Source: CAXXOK01 sp963674895
GTDB taxonomy: Bacteria; Bacillota; Clostridia; Christensenellales; Aristaeellaceae
Direction of reading: 5' to 3'
Assembly (NCBI GenBank): GCA_963674895.2
Contig: CAXXCY010000003.1
Span: forward strand, 2,108,001-2,172,000
Length of the DNA: 64,000 bases
A program made the position numbers and the translations under genes. The notes below the pieces were generated by a model. It was not told the DNA's origin. It did not search any database and worked only from the letters and a program-made list of their open reading frames with translations. Shown here in pieces: positions 42,728 through 52,771 of the stretch (its first letter is position 1; each line of letters begins with the position of its first letter).

Positions 42728-43609
42728 ATGAAGAGAATTCTCATCACGGGAGCCAACAGTTATTTAGGAACATCCCTGGGCAGCTATCTGCTGCAATGGC
42801 CGGAGCGGTATGCTGTGGACACATTGGATATGACGGATGAAGCTTGGAGCGACGTATCTTTTTCCCCATATGACGTCGTATTCCATGTGGCGGGCATCGC
42901 GCATACGGACGTGAGAAGACAGACGGAGCAGCGCAAGAAACTATACTTTTCTGTCAACACAGATTTAGCGATCGCAACCGCAAAAAAAGCGAAAGCGGAA
43001 GGCGTCGGTCAGTTTATTTTCATGAGCAGCGCATGTGTTTATGGCAACAGCTCGCCGATCGGCAAGCAGAAAGTAATCACGAGCGATACTCCGCCAAACC
43101 CCGCTGGTTACTATGGGATCAGCAAATTAATGGCCGAGGAGGGCATCCTTTCTCTTCAGGACGATGCTTTTCATACGGTTATTCTCAGACCGCCGATGAT
43201 TTACGGAAAAAATTGCAGGGGCAACTACAACGCGCTTGTCCGTCTGGCGAGGATTATGCCGGTACTTCCAAAGGTAGATAATCAAAGATCCATGCTGTAC
43301 ATCGGAAATTTCGTCACGTTTGTCAAGCTGATGATCGACAACGGCGAACACGGAATATTCAAGCCGCAGAATCGGGAATACAGCAATACCAGCCAATTCA
43401 TTCTTTCAATCGCGCGGGAACACGGAAAGAAAATAGTGCTGGTGAGTGGCTTCGAATGGGCCGTTATCTTGCTGGGGCATTTCGTAAAGACGGCAAGGAA
43501 AGCATTCGGCAGCCTGGTTTATGATCAGAGCATAAGCCAGTATACGGCGGACTATCGTAAGGTTTCACTGCGGGAAAGCATTCATTTATCGGAGATAGAC
43601 AATGATTAA
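42728..43609 (+). CDS. NAD-dependent sugar epimerase/dehydratase
   Basis: A 293-residue extended-SDR protein. The Rossmann glycine motif is GANSYLG at the N-terminus. The catalytic YxxxK reads YYGISK near residue 135, following FMSSACVYG. It resembles GalE-like C4 epimerases acting on nucleotide or lipid-linked sugars, such as Gnu. The C-terminal 60 residues are hydrophobic or basic and unusual. It starts 2 bp after the preceding stop and overlaps the next gene by 8 bp. The exact substrate is unknown. Confidence 0.85.
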   Translation: MKRILITGANSYLGTSLGSYLLQWPERYAVDTLDMTDEAWSDVSFSPYDVVFHVAGIAHTDVRRQTEQRKKLYFSVNTDLAIATAKKAKAEGVGQFIFMSSACVYGNSSPIGKQKVITSDTPPNPAGYYGISKLMAEEGILSLQDDAFHTVILRPPMIYGKNCRGNYNALVRLARIMPVLPKVDNQRSMLYIGNFVTFVKLMIDNGEHGIFKPQNREYSNTSQFILSIAREHGKKIVLVSGFEWAVILLGHFVKTARKAFGSLVYDQSISQYTADYRKVSLRESIHLSEIDND

Positions 43610-44471
43610 CGCAACAGCAATTATCCTAACGAAGAACGAGGAACTCAATATCGCAGATTGCCTGCAATCGATCCGTGATTTAGCTAAACGCAAGGTAGTG
43701 ATCGATTGCGGCAGCACCGACCGTACGGTCGAGCTGGCCCGTGAAAACGGAGCGGACGTATATATCCATGAGTATGTCTATTATGCGAAACAGTTTAATT
43801 GGGGATTGTCCAACACGGATATCGATACCGAATGGATTATACGGCTGGATGCCGACGAACGTTTCCATCCAAAGCTTTGCCGCGAGATCGAAAACCTTGT
43901 CAGCGTTCATCGGGATGACGGCATGAACGGCATTACGATGGAGGCGGATCTCTTTTTTTTGGGCCGTTGTATGAAACACGGTTTGAAAAACAAGTGCAAA
44001 ATGATGATGTTCAAACGATCGGTCGGTCAAATTGAGGATCGCAGGCGCGATGCGCACAGCATCATTTCCGAAGGGTACAGCGTCAGCGCGAAAAACAGAT
44101 TCCTTCATTATGATAATAAAAGCCTGTCTGAATACATTGATCGATATAACCTGTATGCAACGCGGGAGATGCTGGATTATCTAGATTTTCAAAACGGTCT
44201 GAGTTCAGAAATCCGCGCCGGAAAAGCCATCCAACGGCAGCGCAGGAAGAAATTCGGTATTTATTATAAAGCGCCCAAGTTCCTTCGCGCGTGGGTATGG
44301 TTTTTATATAACTATGTTTTCCACTGGGGTTTTCTGGATGGAAAAGAGGGATTTTTATTCTGCTTTTTCGAGTGCTACTGGTACCGGATGCTGGTCGACG
44401 CAAAAATTTACGAACACGGACTGGAGAACATGGAAATAGATAGGGTCAGGAGGCTGCGCAATGCTGGATAA
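43602..44471 (+). CDS. Family 2 glycosyltransferase
   Basis: A 289-residue inverting GT-A transferase. ATAIILTKNEELNIADCLQS opens the fold, CGSTDRT is the nucleotide loop and LDADERF holds the DxD metal site near residue 87. A C-terminal segment FYNYVFHWGFLDGKEGF is typical of WaaE/KdtX-like members. It adds one sugar to the growing repeat on the lipid carrier. It overlaps both neighbours, consistent with tight translational coupling. Confidence 0.9.
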   Translation: MINATAIILTKNEELNIADCLQSIRDLAKRKVVIDCGSTDRTVELARENGADVYIHEYVYYAKQFNWGLSNTDIDTEWIIRLDADERFHPKLCREIENLVSVHRDDGMNGITMEADLFFLGRCMKHGLKNKCKMMMFKRSVGQIEDRRRDAHSIISEGYSVSAKNRFLHYDNKSLSEYIDRYNLYATREMLDYLDFQNGLSSEIRAGKAIQRQRRKKFGIYYKAPKFLRAWVWFLYNYVFHWGFLDGKEGFLFCFFECYWYRMLVDAKIYEHGLENMEIDRVRRLRNAG

Positions 44472-45768
44472 AACAGAATTATGGATTCATGATCACATTC
44501 TAAAAAACGATTTTGTCCGACATACGATGTACGGGCTTTACCAGCGCATTTTTTGTGCAATCTCACCGAAGATCAAGGCGGAGTCCACCATTCGAAGGCT
44601 ATCGCCAGACAACGAATCGGAGTACCTGTTCGGTTACTACGACAAGTGCCCGTGGGATGAGGACGGCAATCGTATCCTTGCGCTGAAGGTTTCCGACGCG
44701 CATCGGCGGGCGGATTCGAATCAGCCTGCCGACGTGGTTGTTATCGACGCCCAAAGCAATACGGAACAGTTGATTGCGCAAACACATTGCTGGAATGTCC
44801 AGCAGGGGTGTATGGCGCAATGGTACGACGCGAACACGGTGCTGTTCAATGATTTCCGCGACGGCCAGTATTGCGCCGTTATTCGCCGGATAGATCATGA
44901 GCAGGAGAGAGTGATCCCGATGCCGGTGTACACGGTATCCGCTGATCGGCGGGCCGCGTTAACGCTTGATTTTTCGCGCCTTCACCGTTTGCGGCCGGGT
45001 TACGGTTATTGCAATCTTGAGGAGACAACGAAGGACGAAAAATGCCCGAATACCCCTTGTATCTGGCGCATTAATCTGCTGGACGGCAGCATTGTCCCCA
45101 TCTTGAAATATACGGATCTGGCGCGTTTTGAACCGAGAGCGGGCGCGGAAGACGCCGAACACAAGGTAAACCATCTGATGATCAGCCCCAGAGCAAAGCG
45201 TTTTATGGTACTTCACCGATGGTTCAAGGATGGGAAGAAGTATACCCGGCTCGTTACCGCGGATATGGATGGCGGCAACCTTTACAATCTCAGCGACGAT
45301 GATTTTGCCTCGCACTGCTGCTGGAAGAACGACGAGGAAATACTTTCCTATCTGAATAAAAAGGAATCGGGAAAGGGTTACTATCTGTTGCGGGACCGTA
45401 CGGATCAATATATGAAGTGCTGGCAGGAGCTTGTTATGGACGGACACCCTTCCTATTCACCGGACCGGCGTTCCGTGATCACGGATACCTATCCGGACAG
45501 AAAGCGCGTTCAATCCATTTACCTAATGCGCGGGCCGAATGTCCGGTGCTTAACTCGCGTGTTTTCTCCGTTTCGGTATCCGGGCAACGTACGCTGCGAT
45601 CTGCATCCGCGATGGAGCAGAGACGGCAAGCAGATCTGCTTTGACGCGGCGTTTGAAGGAAAAAGGCAAATCTATTGCATTGACTGCGTACCTCCCTATG
45701 CGTTGAGCGGATATACAATCCAGCCGGCGTCCTCGGCGTACGCCAGGAGATATAACGGCATATGGTAA
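44461..45768 (+). CDS. Beta-propeller (TolB-like) protein in glycan operon
   Basis: A 435-residue protein without leader peptide or membrane helices. Blade-like repeats are seen: EYLFGYYDKCPWDEDGNRIL, HLMISPRAKRFMVLHRWF, HCCWKNDEEILSYLN, GHPSYSPDRRSVITDTYP and DLHPRWSRDGKQICFDAAFE. The fold resembles TolB/oligogalacturonate-lyase-type propellers. Its role in polysaccharide synthesis is unknown; it could be a glycan-modifying or structural partner. It overlaps the preceding transferase by 11 bp and the next gene by 7 bp, which points to a functional role in the same pathway. Confidence 0.7.
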   Translation: MLDKTELWIHDHILKNDFVRHTMYGLYQRIFCAISPKIKAESTIRRLSPDNESEYLFGYYDKCPWDEDGNRILALKVSDAHRRADSNQPADVVVIDAQSNTEQLIAQTHCWNVQQGCMAQWYDANTVLFNDFRDGQYCAVIRRIDHEQERVIPMPVYTVSADRRAALTLDFSRLHRLRPGYGYCNLEETTKDEKCPNTPCIWRINLLDGSIVPILKYTDLARFEPRAGAEDAEHKVNHLMISPRAKRFMVLHRWFKDGKKYTRLVTADMDGGNLYNLSDDDFASHCCWKNDEEILSYLNKKESGKGYYLLRDRTDQYMKCWQELVMDGHPSYSPDRRSVITDTYPDRKRVQSIYLMRGPNVRCLTRVFSPFRYPGNVRCDLHPRWSRDGKQICFDAAFEGKRQIYCIDCVPPYALSGYTIQPASSAYARRYNGIW

Positions 45769-46886
45769 TCAAAGCGGATACCGAGCGAAGCGACGGCCGC
45801 AAACCCAGGCTATCGTTTCTGGACAACGCAAAAGGAATCACGATTCTTTTGGTTGTCCTCACGCATGTTGTTCTGAATTGCGAATCGGATGTGAATTTTT
45901 CCGGGGGCTTATGGACGTATTTTGTGAATACGGTTTACCTTTTCCACATGCAGCTCTTTTTTATGATCAGCGGCATGCTTTTCCACGAAACATGGCCGCA
46001 CCTGGAAAAGAATAAAATCACGGGGAAGATTGCCGATAAAACCATTTCTCTTATGGTTCCATACTTCGTGTTTTCGTTGGTATACGGGATCATGAAAATC
46101 ATTCTCTCCGGTATCGCGCGCTCTGAGATCAGCCCGAATGATTTGATTTTCCTTTGGCTCAGACCGATATCCGTATATTGGTATATATATACCCTTGCGC
46201 TGCTGTATATTCTGTTCGGCTCGCTTCAGTATTACGGCCGCACTCTGAATGCAAAGCCCCGAAGCCTGCTGGCAACGGGTTTTCTTATTGCGGTAAGCAT
46301 CGTTATCCAAATCGTTCCAATGGACGCTTCCGTATATAAAACAATCCTATACCGCGTCATACGATATGCCCCCTGCTTTGCTTTGGGAATTGTGCTGAAT
46401 GCGCCGGTTACGATGCGGTATGCGGCGAAAATCCGCACACGAAAGATTTGGGTAATCGCAGCAGCGGTACTAACTTGCAGTGTTACAGGATTGCTGGATG
46501 CCAAGTTTTCCGAATACCGCCTATGGGTGGTCGCGCGAAATCTCGCCTCCTATTTTTTGTCGTATCTCATAATCCTGGGGTGTTTTCTCATGACAAAAAA
46601 GGATAACGGTTGGCTATCGTGGCTTGGAAGAAACTGCATGCCGGTCTACGTACTGCACGTTCCCGTGATCGTCATGATGAAAGCTGGATTGAAGCGGGTT
46701 GGCATCGTCAGCGACTGGAGCCTGTTTTGTCTGATCTCGATAACGGCCGTGGCGGTGCCCCTACTTGTTCAACACGTTCTCCGCCGGTATAGGCCGGCCG
46801 ATTTTATCCTATATCCCAACCAATACTGGATGTACGGCGGCCAAGGCGGTAAAACCGGCAGGGAAGAAAGAAGGTTTAAGAAATGA
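45762..46886 (+). CDS. Acyltransferase family 3 (O-acetyltransferase) membrane protein
   Basis: A 374-residue integral membrane protein of the OafA/WecH type. It opens SFLDNAKGITILLVVLTHVV, with the family's essential His in TM1, then FFMISGMLF. About ten helices are expected. It would O-acetylate a sugar on the outer side of the membrane. It overlaps the next gene by ATGA. Confidence 0.88.
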   Translation: MVIKADTERSDGRKPRLSFLDNAKGITILLVVLTHVVLNCESDVNFSGGLWTYFVNTVYLFHMQLFFMISGMLFHETWPHLEKNKITGKIADKTISLMVPYFVFSLVYGIMKIILSGIARSEISPNDLIFLWLRPISVYWYIYTLALLYILFGSLQYYGRTLNAKPRSLLATGFLIAVSIVIQIVPMDASVYKTILYRVIRYAPCFALGIVLNAPVTMRYAAKIRTRKIWVIAAAVLTCSVTGLLDAKFSEYRLWVVARNLASYFLSYLIILGCFLMTKKDNGWLSWLGRNCMPVYVLHVPVIVMMKAGLKRVGIVSDWSLFCLISITAVAVPLLVQHVLRRYRPADFILYPNQYWMYGGQGGKTGREERRFKK

Positions 46887-47851
46887 GAATCAGCGTGATC
46901 GTTCCCTGTTACAATACGGGGGATACCGTGCTGGAAACGATGGCAAGCTTGGAAAATCAAACGTTTCGAGGGTTTGAAATAATCTTCATCAACGACGGCT
47001 CAACGGACGAAACGCTCCGGCTGCTTAACGACTTCGCGGAGAAAACGAAACTGGACGTTCGGATCGTCACGCAGGAGAATAAAGGGGTAAGCAGTGCCCG
47101 CAACAGAGGGATCGCGGAGGCAAAGAATGATTACCTTGCTTTTTTGGATGCAGACGACATATGGGATCCGCGCTTTCTGGAATGTATGGCGGCTTCCGCG
47201 GACAGCGGCACGGATGTGAGCTATTGCATGTATACCCGGGATTTGAACGTGGTCAGAACGTCTCCCCCATTCTTACCGGAGTGTACAATCGTAACTTCGG
47301 ACCAGGCGATGCGGGATTTGCTTTATCAGATGAACCGCTACAGCTTTTTTTGTTATCTGTACCGGAAAGAAACGATACAAACATATCAGCTGCTCTTCGA
47401 CGAGGCTACGAAATTCGGCGAGGACCGGGAATTTATTTGGAAGTACTTATGCCATACGGAAAATGCCGCGAAAATCGACTGCCCGCTATATGGGTACAGA
47501 AAAAACTCGTTATCGGCAACAAGCACGTGTCCGGGCTGGAGAAAAACCGACCTGCTGCAGGCTATCAAGCGGGCTGAGCTCTATATGGAGACGATAAACC
47601 ATCCGTTCCGCGGGGAATTTGAGGATTATATGTATCCAAGAGCGATGTGGGCCATTGCGAAAACATTCGCCGTTCATAACGGAAAGCCGGAGTTCAGGAG
47701 ATTGATCCGGCAATATGACGTAAGGAGTTGCATGCGGCGGATGCTGCACGACAGCAATAAAAAGGTTTGTATTATGGCTTGGCTGTATCTAGTCAATCCC
47801 CGACTGTTTTTTGCCGCCGGAAGGTATTCCCCTTCAAACTATACAGGTTAA
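46883..47851 (+). CDS. Family 2 glycosyltransferase
   Basis: A 322-residue GT-A enzyme beginning MRISVIVPCYNTGDTVLETM. INDGSTDETL and ENKGVSSARNRGI are the nucleotide-sugar motifs, and LDADDIWDPRF holds the DxD near residue 90. It assembles the repeat unit in the cytosol. Its partner sugar is unknown. Confidence 0.92.
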   Translation: MRISVIVPCYNTGDTVLETMASLENQTFRGFEIIFINDGSTDETLRLLNDFAEKTKLDVRIVTQENKGVSSARNRGIAEAKNDYLAFLDADDIWDPRFLECMAASADSGTDVSYCMYTRDLNVVRTSPPFLPECTIVTSDQAMRDLLYQMNRYSFFCYLYRKETIQTYQLLFDEATKFGEDREFIWKYLCHTENAAKIDCPLYGYRKNSLSATSTCPGWRKTDLLQAIKRAELYMETINHPFRGEFEDYMYPRAMWAIAKTFAVHNGKPEFRRLIRQYDVRSCMRRMLHDSNKKVCIMAWLYLVNPRLFFAAGRYSPSNYTG

Positions 47852-47884
47852 TTTGAAAAATCCCCAATAAAGCGAGGGAAAAAA

Positions 47885-48991
47885 ATGGTAGTGACTTTTC
47901 TCATCACAAGAGTTGGCGGCAGAGGCTGGGGAGGAGCGCATAAGGTTGCGATGATTCTGGCAAACCGGCTGGCACAAGATCATCAAGTGTTCCTATTTTC
48001 GTTCGAAAAAAGTACGTACGCGATCCGTCTTTCAAAAAAAGTAACGCATATATGCGTAGAAAACTATGTGGCATACCGTTCGACGCGGATCTTCAGGGTC
48101 GTTCAAAAGGTGGCGTTTATCAGACGCTGCATGAAGAAACTGCGCGTTGACACACTGATCGGCTTTACCTCCAATATGTCCCTGTACGCCGTGCTGGGCT
48201 CGCTGCATTCCAAAACAAAGTCTGTTGCGACGGAGAGGACAGATCCGGGCAGCGAGCCCAAAGGCCGTATCGCAAGGATTGTGCGAAACGTCGTATTCCG
48301 CCTTGCGGACGGCGTGGTTTTCCAAACGATTGATGGGCAGCGGTATTTTCCGCGGAAAATCCAGGAAAAATCCACCGTCATCGTCAATCCGGTTTCAGCG
48401 GATCTTCCTCCGGTTTGCCGGAAAGGAGAAAGCAGAAAGGAAATTGTGACATTCTGCAGACTGGAACCGCAGAAAAATATCCGGATGCTGATTGATGCGT
48501 TTTGTATTCTGCAGAGGGCGCATCCAGAGTATGTTCTGAAGATTTTCGGGGACGGAAGTCAGAAGGAAGAACTGGAAGAGTACATTCGCGGCATCGGTTG
48601 CCGGAATCAGATTTTTCTCCTTCCTTCCCAAAAAAACATCCTCGAGTCCCTGGTTCATTCCGCCGCGTTTGTTTCATCTTCGAATTACGAAGGCATATCC
48701 AATGCCATGCTGGAAGCGATGAGCGTCGGCTTGCCGACAATCTGCACGGATTGTCCGGCCGGCGGTGCGCGTATGATGATCGAATCCGGACAGAACGGAC
48801 TTTTGGTTCCCGTGGGCGACACGGCATCGTTGGCCGCCGCGATCATAAAGGTTGTCGAAGATGACGCACTATCCGACCGTTTGCGCAAGAACGCGGTCAA
48901 AGTCAGGGAAACGTGCTCGCTTGATACCATAGCGGCGCAATGGGGCGCGTACCTTGATCGCGTTCCGCCTTCGCAATCATCAAAGAACTGA
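47885..48991 (+). CDS. Family 4 glycosyltransferase
   Basis: A 368-residue GT-B enzyme. The N-terminal domain opens FLITRVGGRGWGGAHKVA. The C-terminal Glycos_transf_1 domain has CRLEPQKNIRMLIDAFCILQ, KIFGDGSQKEEL, the EX7E-type SSNYEGISNAMLEAMSVGLP near residue 265 and GQNGLLVPVGD. It is a retaining transferase. GAGGG precedes the ATG. Confidence 0.92.
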   Translation: MVVTFLITRVGGRGWGGAHKVAMILANRLAQDHQVFLFSFEKSTYAIRLSKKVTHICVENYVAYRSTRIFRVVQKVAFIRRCMKKLRVDTLIGFTSNMSLYAVLGSLHSKTKSVATERTDPGSEPKGRIARIVRNVVFRLADGVVFQTIDGQRYFPRKIQEKSTVIVNPVSADLPPVCRKGESRKEIVTFCRLEPQKNIRMLIDAFCILQRAHPEYVLKIFGDGSQKEELEEYIRGIGCRNQIFLLPSQKNILESLVHSAAFVSSSNYEGISNAMLEAMSVGLPTICTDCPAGGARMMIESGQNGLLVPVGDTASLAAAIIKVVEDDALSDRLRKNAVKVRETCSLDTIAAQWGAYLDRVPPSQSSKN

Positions 48992-49013
48992 TTTGTGAGA
49001 GGTGTGAAAAAGT

Positions 49014-50261
49014 TTGGAAACGGGGAGAACAAACGGGATCGGCATGGCGAAGAACGTCATGTTTTTTATGTTTTTGCTGGCCAGGCAAGTGCCCATTATC
49101 TGGCAGTTCCGATTGGTAAATTATCTGATGTACGCCTGGCTGATCGGAGATTTTCTCCTTACAGCCGTTAACAACAGAAAAAACATTCGCAATCCGTTCG
49201 TTTTATGGGCGGCGATTTTCATAGCCATTCTGCTTTTCTCAAACATTTGGACGATCAATACAACCAACGGAGGCAATACGGTAACCACTTTGATTTTGCT
49301 GTACCTTTTGCCGCTGTCGAGCCTTGCGCTATCGGTGAGAACAACCCGGGATATTGAGTGCCTGATGCGGGCTTTTATCCTTTTTGCTTTCTGCTTTACC
49401 GCGATATATATCTATGATCAGGGTTTTCAAAGCATCATCAACAAGAGATTGCTTAAAATCGATACGGAAGGGTGGAACATCAACAGTATTGCGGTATTCG
49501 ATACGATCGCCTTGTTTTTTTGCATATACTTTCTAAAGGTCTCCCGCCAAAAAGCGAGATATTTCACGCTGATCGTTGTATTGCTCAGCATCATTGTCGT
49601 GACGGGAACGAAAAAGGGGTTCCTGCTATTGGGTATTTTCTTCTGGCTGCGCGCGATTATGCAGCGAAAGGGCTCAAGCCTGATCATTGCGGGAATCGTA
49701 ACGTTTACGGCTTATTTCGCAATCATGAACATACCAATACTTTATAACACGGTCGGATACCGCTTTGTCGATATGATGAGTATTTTCTCGGATTCCGGCG
49801 AAGCGGACGGAAGCTCGATCGTAAGAATGAAGATGATCGAATTCGGTTGGGCGTCTATTCAAAAACATCCATGGCTTGGATTGGGCGCGGATTCTTTTGC
49901 CTATTCCTTTCAAAGGGCGTATGGAGATTACGCGTACGCTCACAACGGCAGCATCGAACTCCTTTTCGATTATGGGATAATCGGAACCGCCGCATACTAT
50001 TGGCTGCCCGTTTCGATTGCGCTCAAAGCCTTCAACCGAAAAATAGCCAAAGGAGAGATCGAGATGACCGGCATTGCGATGACCGGAGCCTTTCTGGTCA
50101 ATGAAATGGGCATGATCGGCCACTATGGAATATCCATGCCGTTTGCTATCCTGATGGGGTATTTAGTATGTTACAGAAATACTCAACGCATACCCAAAGA
50201 AGCATCGGTGGCATTTGCGACGAACTTGCACTCCGCTGCCAGAAGTACAGGCACAATTTAG
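49014..50261 (+). CDS. wzy: O-antigen polymerase/ligase-like (Wzy)
   Basis: A 415-residue integral membrane protein with about 10-12 helices and a large loop near residues 260-290 (GEADGSSIVRMKMIEFGWAS, then HPWLGLGADSFAY), the Wzy_C hallmark. It would polymerise lipid-linked repeats on the outer face. The start appears to be a TTG with GAGAGGTG upstream; an ATG ten codons later is possible. Together with the flippase below it marks a Wzx/Wzy-dependent pathway. Confidence 0.85.
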   Translation: METGRTNGIGMAKNVMFFMFLLARQVPIIWQFRLVNYLMYAWLIGDFLLTAVNNRKNIRNPFVLWAAIFIAILLFSNIWTINTTNGGNTVTTLILLYLLPLSSLALSVRTTRDIECLMRAFILFAFCFTAIYIYDQGFQSIINKRLLKIDTEGWNINSIAVFDTIALFFCIYFLKVSRQKARYFTLIVVLLSIIVVTGTKKGFLLLGIFFWLRAIMQRKGSSLIIAGIVTFTAYFAIMNIPILYNTVGYRFVDMMSIFSDSGEADGSSIVRMKMIEFGWASIQKHPWLGLGADSFAYSFQRAYGDYAYAHNGSIELLFDYGIIGTAAYYWLPVSIALKAFNRKIAKGEIEMTGIAMTGAFLVNEMGMIGHYGISMPFAILMGYLVCYRNTQRIPKEASVAFATNLHSAARSTGTI

Positions 50262-50307
50262 CCGGATTTGAGTGCACATCAAAGTATCGGACTTACAGAG
50301 GCGAAAA

Positions 50308-51300
50308 ATGAGAATCATATCGAGAAAATCGTTCAAAAGAGAAAAGCGAGCGGAAGCGGGTTTTGAGCGCAAGCACGGAATGTCTTTCAAAAAAATCGGG
50401 TCGGCAATAAGAAACGGCAGCGTCGGCGGCAAGGCTGCAAGGTATATCACGAAGGCGAATCCCCTGAGAGTGGTCGGCAATCTAAATATAAAGGAGCAGC
50501 TCAACCTGCACGCCTGTTACAGAAAGCTGAAGGAGAAATACGCTCGTCAGGCAGCCGGTACAGCCATGCCCGTTTCCCAAATCACGCCGGAACACAGGGA
50601 TACCATTTGGATGGCGTGGCTTCAGGGAATTGAAAATGCGCCGCTATTGGTCAGGCGCAGCATAGAATCCTTCCAGAAGTACTATCCCGAGAAGAAAATC
50701 ATCCTGATCACGGACGGGAATTTCGGCGAATACTGCGAGATTCCCGACTATATCCTGCAGAAATACCGGAAAGAGATCATTCAAAAACCGCACTTTTCAG
50801 ACATATTGAGATATTCGCTTCTGGAAAAGAACGGCGGGATGTGGGTGGACAGTACCGTGATTTGTTTAGACCGGAGCATTCCCGAAGCGGCGTGGAAAGA
50901 TGATTTGTTCCTGTTTAAAACATATGGCCGCGCAGACAATTGCATCAATGCGGCAAGCTGGTTTATTGGCGCCGGCGTGCAAAATCCCATTATTTCGGAA
51001 GCCCTGCGAATCCTGAAAGAATACTGGAAAGAGGAAAACGGGCTGGATGAGTATTTTCTGGCGCTGGTCTGCTTCACGATCGCAGCCGAACGCTATTCCG
51101 GGCTTTGGGAGCGGATCCCTGTTTACCCAAGCGTCAATCCGTTGATTTTAGCCGGGGAATTATTCAGCCCCTATAGCGAAAAACGGCTGTCTGAGATCAA
51201 AAACCTGTCCTGTGTTCAGAAGCTCAACCGCAACAGGATCGTTCCTGGCCGTACGGAAGGCACCTTCTATGATCAGATTGTAAACAAAGGAGCATTCTAG
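50308..51300 (+). CDS. Capsular polysaccharide synthesis glycosyltransferase
   Basis: A 330-residue protein of the Caps_synth (PF05704)/GT32-like type. The region ITPEHRDTIWMAWLQGIENA, KIILITDGNFGEY, SDILRYSLLEKNGGMWVDST contains the DxD-like metal site (MWVDS) near residue 190. It likely adds a sugar with a GT-A fold. The start is the ATG with AGAGGCG just upstream; an upstream GTG extension is rejected. Confidence 0.85.
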   Translation: MRIISRKSFKREKRAEAGFERKHGMSFKKIGSAIRNGSVGGKAARYITKANPLRVVGNLNIKEQLNLHACYRKLKEKYARQAAGTAMPVSQITPEHRDTIWMAWLQGIENAPLLVRRSIESFQKYYPEKKIILITDGNFGEYCEIPDYILQKYRKEIIQKPHFSDILRYSLLEKNGGMWVDSTVICLDRSIPEAAWKDDLFLFKTYGRADNCINAASWFIGAGVQNPIISEALRILKEYWKEENGLDEYFLALVCFTIAAERYSGLWERIPVYPSVNPLILAGELFSPYSEKRLSEIKNLSCVQKLNRNRIVPGRTEGTFYDQIVNKGAF

Positions 51301-51307
51301 AATACGT

Positions 51308-52771
51308 ATGGATTCAAAAGGCAGGGCGTTGGGAAACAGGACGGTCAGCAATCTGTTTTACACGGTTGGGTATCAGATTTTCTCCATTATCGTTCCCCTG
51401 ATCACGTCTCCATATATCGCGAGGGTATTGGGCGCCGAGCTGACGGGGACCTACGCATACACCTATTCCGTCGCGCAGTACTTTATCATCTTTGCGGCTT
51501 TGGGGATCAATCTGTACGGCAGCAGAAGCATTGCAAAGGTATCGCACAACGCCGAACAGAGGAGCAAACTGTTTTGCAGCATTCTGACGCTTCATATTTT
51601 CTTCGCACTGCTCAGCCTTGTGGTTTATATCGTCGTATTCTGCATTCCGCAAAGCGGTTACCGGAGTCTGTTTCTGGTGCAAACGGCATTTATCGTCGGA
51701 GAGTTGCTCAATATCACATGGTATTTCAGCGGTGTGGAACGGTTTAAAGTATTAACGCTGCGTACCACGCTCATCAAAGTTGCGACGACGATCTGTATCT
51801 TCACGATGGTCAAGGGCAAAGACGATTTTATTACCTATGCCGTGATTTTAGCGGTTGGTTCTTTATTGGGATACCTTGTGATCTGGGGAATGCTGAAAAA
51901 CGAGGTCCACTTTTCTGCGCCGAGTTTTCAGTCGGTCCGCTCACATCTCAAGCCAATGCTCGTTTTGTTTATACCGGTTCTGGCAATCAGTGTTTTTACA
52001 ATTATGGATAAGATCATGCTTGGAACGATCTCAACGATGGACCAGCTCAGCTTTTATGACCATGCCGGAAAAATGATTGATATACCCAAAGGAATCATCC
52101 GTGCGACCGGTGTCGTAATGATGCCGAGAACAGCGAACCTGCTTGGACAGAACAAGGAGGAAAAAAGCAAGTGGCTGTTCCGGATAACGTTGATTCTCGT
52201 TATGCTGACAGGATGCGGGTTTGCGTTTGGCCTTGCTTCCATCGGGCCGATGCTGGCAGCCGTGTACTGGGGCGAAGAATTCCGTGATGCCGGGCTGCTG
52301 ATCTCCCTGTTGTCGCCGGCCTTGCTGTTCAGCATCTGGGGAAATGTCATCCGGACGCAGCATCTCATCCCAAGAGGCATGGATAAGGATTACGTACTCT
52401 CCATTGTACTGAGCGCGATCATCAACTTCGGCATGAACATGCTGCTCATTCCCCGCTTGGGATCGGCCGGAGCCTGTATCGGCACGCTGGCGGCAGAGCT
52501 TGTCCTGGTTGTATATCAGACGATCGTCGTCTGGAACAGGCTGCCTATCAAGGAAATCCTAAGGAAGGTATTTCCGTTTTTCCTGTTTGGGTTTTTGATG
52601 ATGGTTGCGGTGTACGGATACTGCCGGATAGTCGATGCTTCCGTCGCAAATCTGCTGATCGCCATTGCAATTGGCGTCGCTGCCTATGCGCTGCCGGTTT
52701 GTCTCTATGTAAAAAACGATGCAACGCTGAAGCCATTACTGAAAAGCATATTGAACAGGAGGAAATCATGA
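51308..52771 (+). CDS. wzx: Oligosaccharide repeat-unit flippase (Wzx)
   Basis: A 487-residue MOP-superfamily membrane protein with about 12-14 helices. It begins NLFYTVGYQIFSIIVPLITS, then PYIARVLGAELTGTYAYTYS, the standard Polysacc_synt opening. It moves lipid-linked repeat units to the outer leaflet. Its stop overlaps the next ATG (ATGA), and that AGGAGG site lies inside this gene. Confidence 0.92.
   Translation: MDSKGRALGNRTVSNLFYTVGYQIFSIIVPLITSPYIARVLGAELTGTYAYTYSVAQYFIIFAALGINLYGSRSIAKVSHNAEQRSKLFCSILTLHIFFALLSLVVYIVVFCIPQSGYRSLFLVQTAFIVGELLNITWYFSGVERFKVLTLRTTLIKVATTICIFTMVKGKDDFITYAVILAVGSLLGYLVIWGMLKNEVHFSAPSFQSVRSHLKPMLVLFIPVLAISVFTIMDKIMLGTISTMDQLSFYDHAGKMIDIPKGIIRATGVVMMPRTANLLGQNKEEKSKWLFRITLILVMLTGCGFAFGLASIGPMLAAVYWGEEFRDAGLLISLLSPALLFSIWGNVIRTQHLIPRGMDKDYVLSIVLSAIINFGMNMLLIPRLGSAGACIGTLAAELVLVVYQTIVVWNRLPIKEILRKVFPFFLFGFLMMVAVYGYCRIVDASVANLLIAIAIGVAAYALPVCLYVKNDATLKPLLKSILNRRKS

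Noticed and set aside
52699..52767. An upstream start for the nitroreductase-like gene
   Set aside because: It would overlap the Wzx gene by more than 70 bp, whereas the ATG at 52768 has an AGGAGG site and a 4-bp ATGA overlap.
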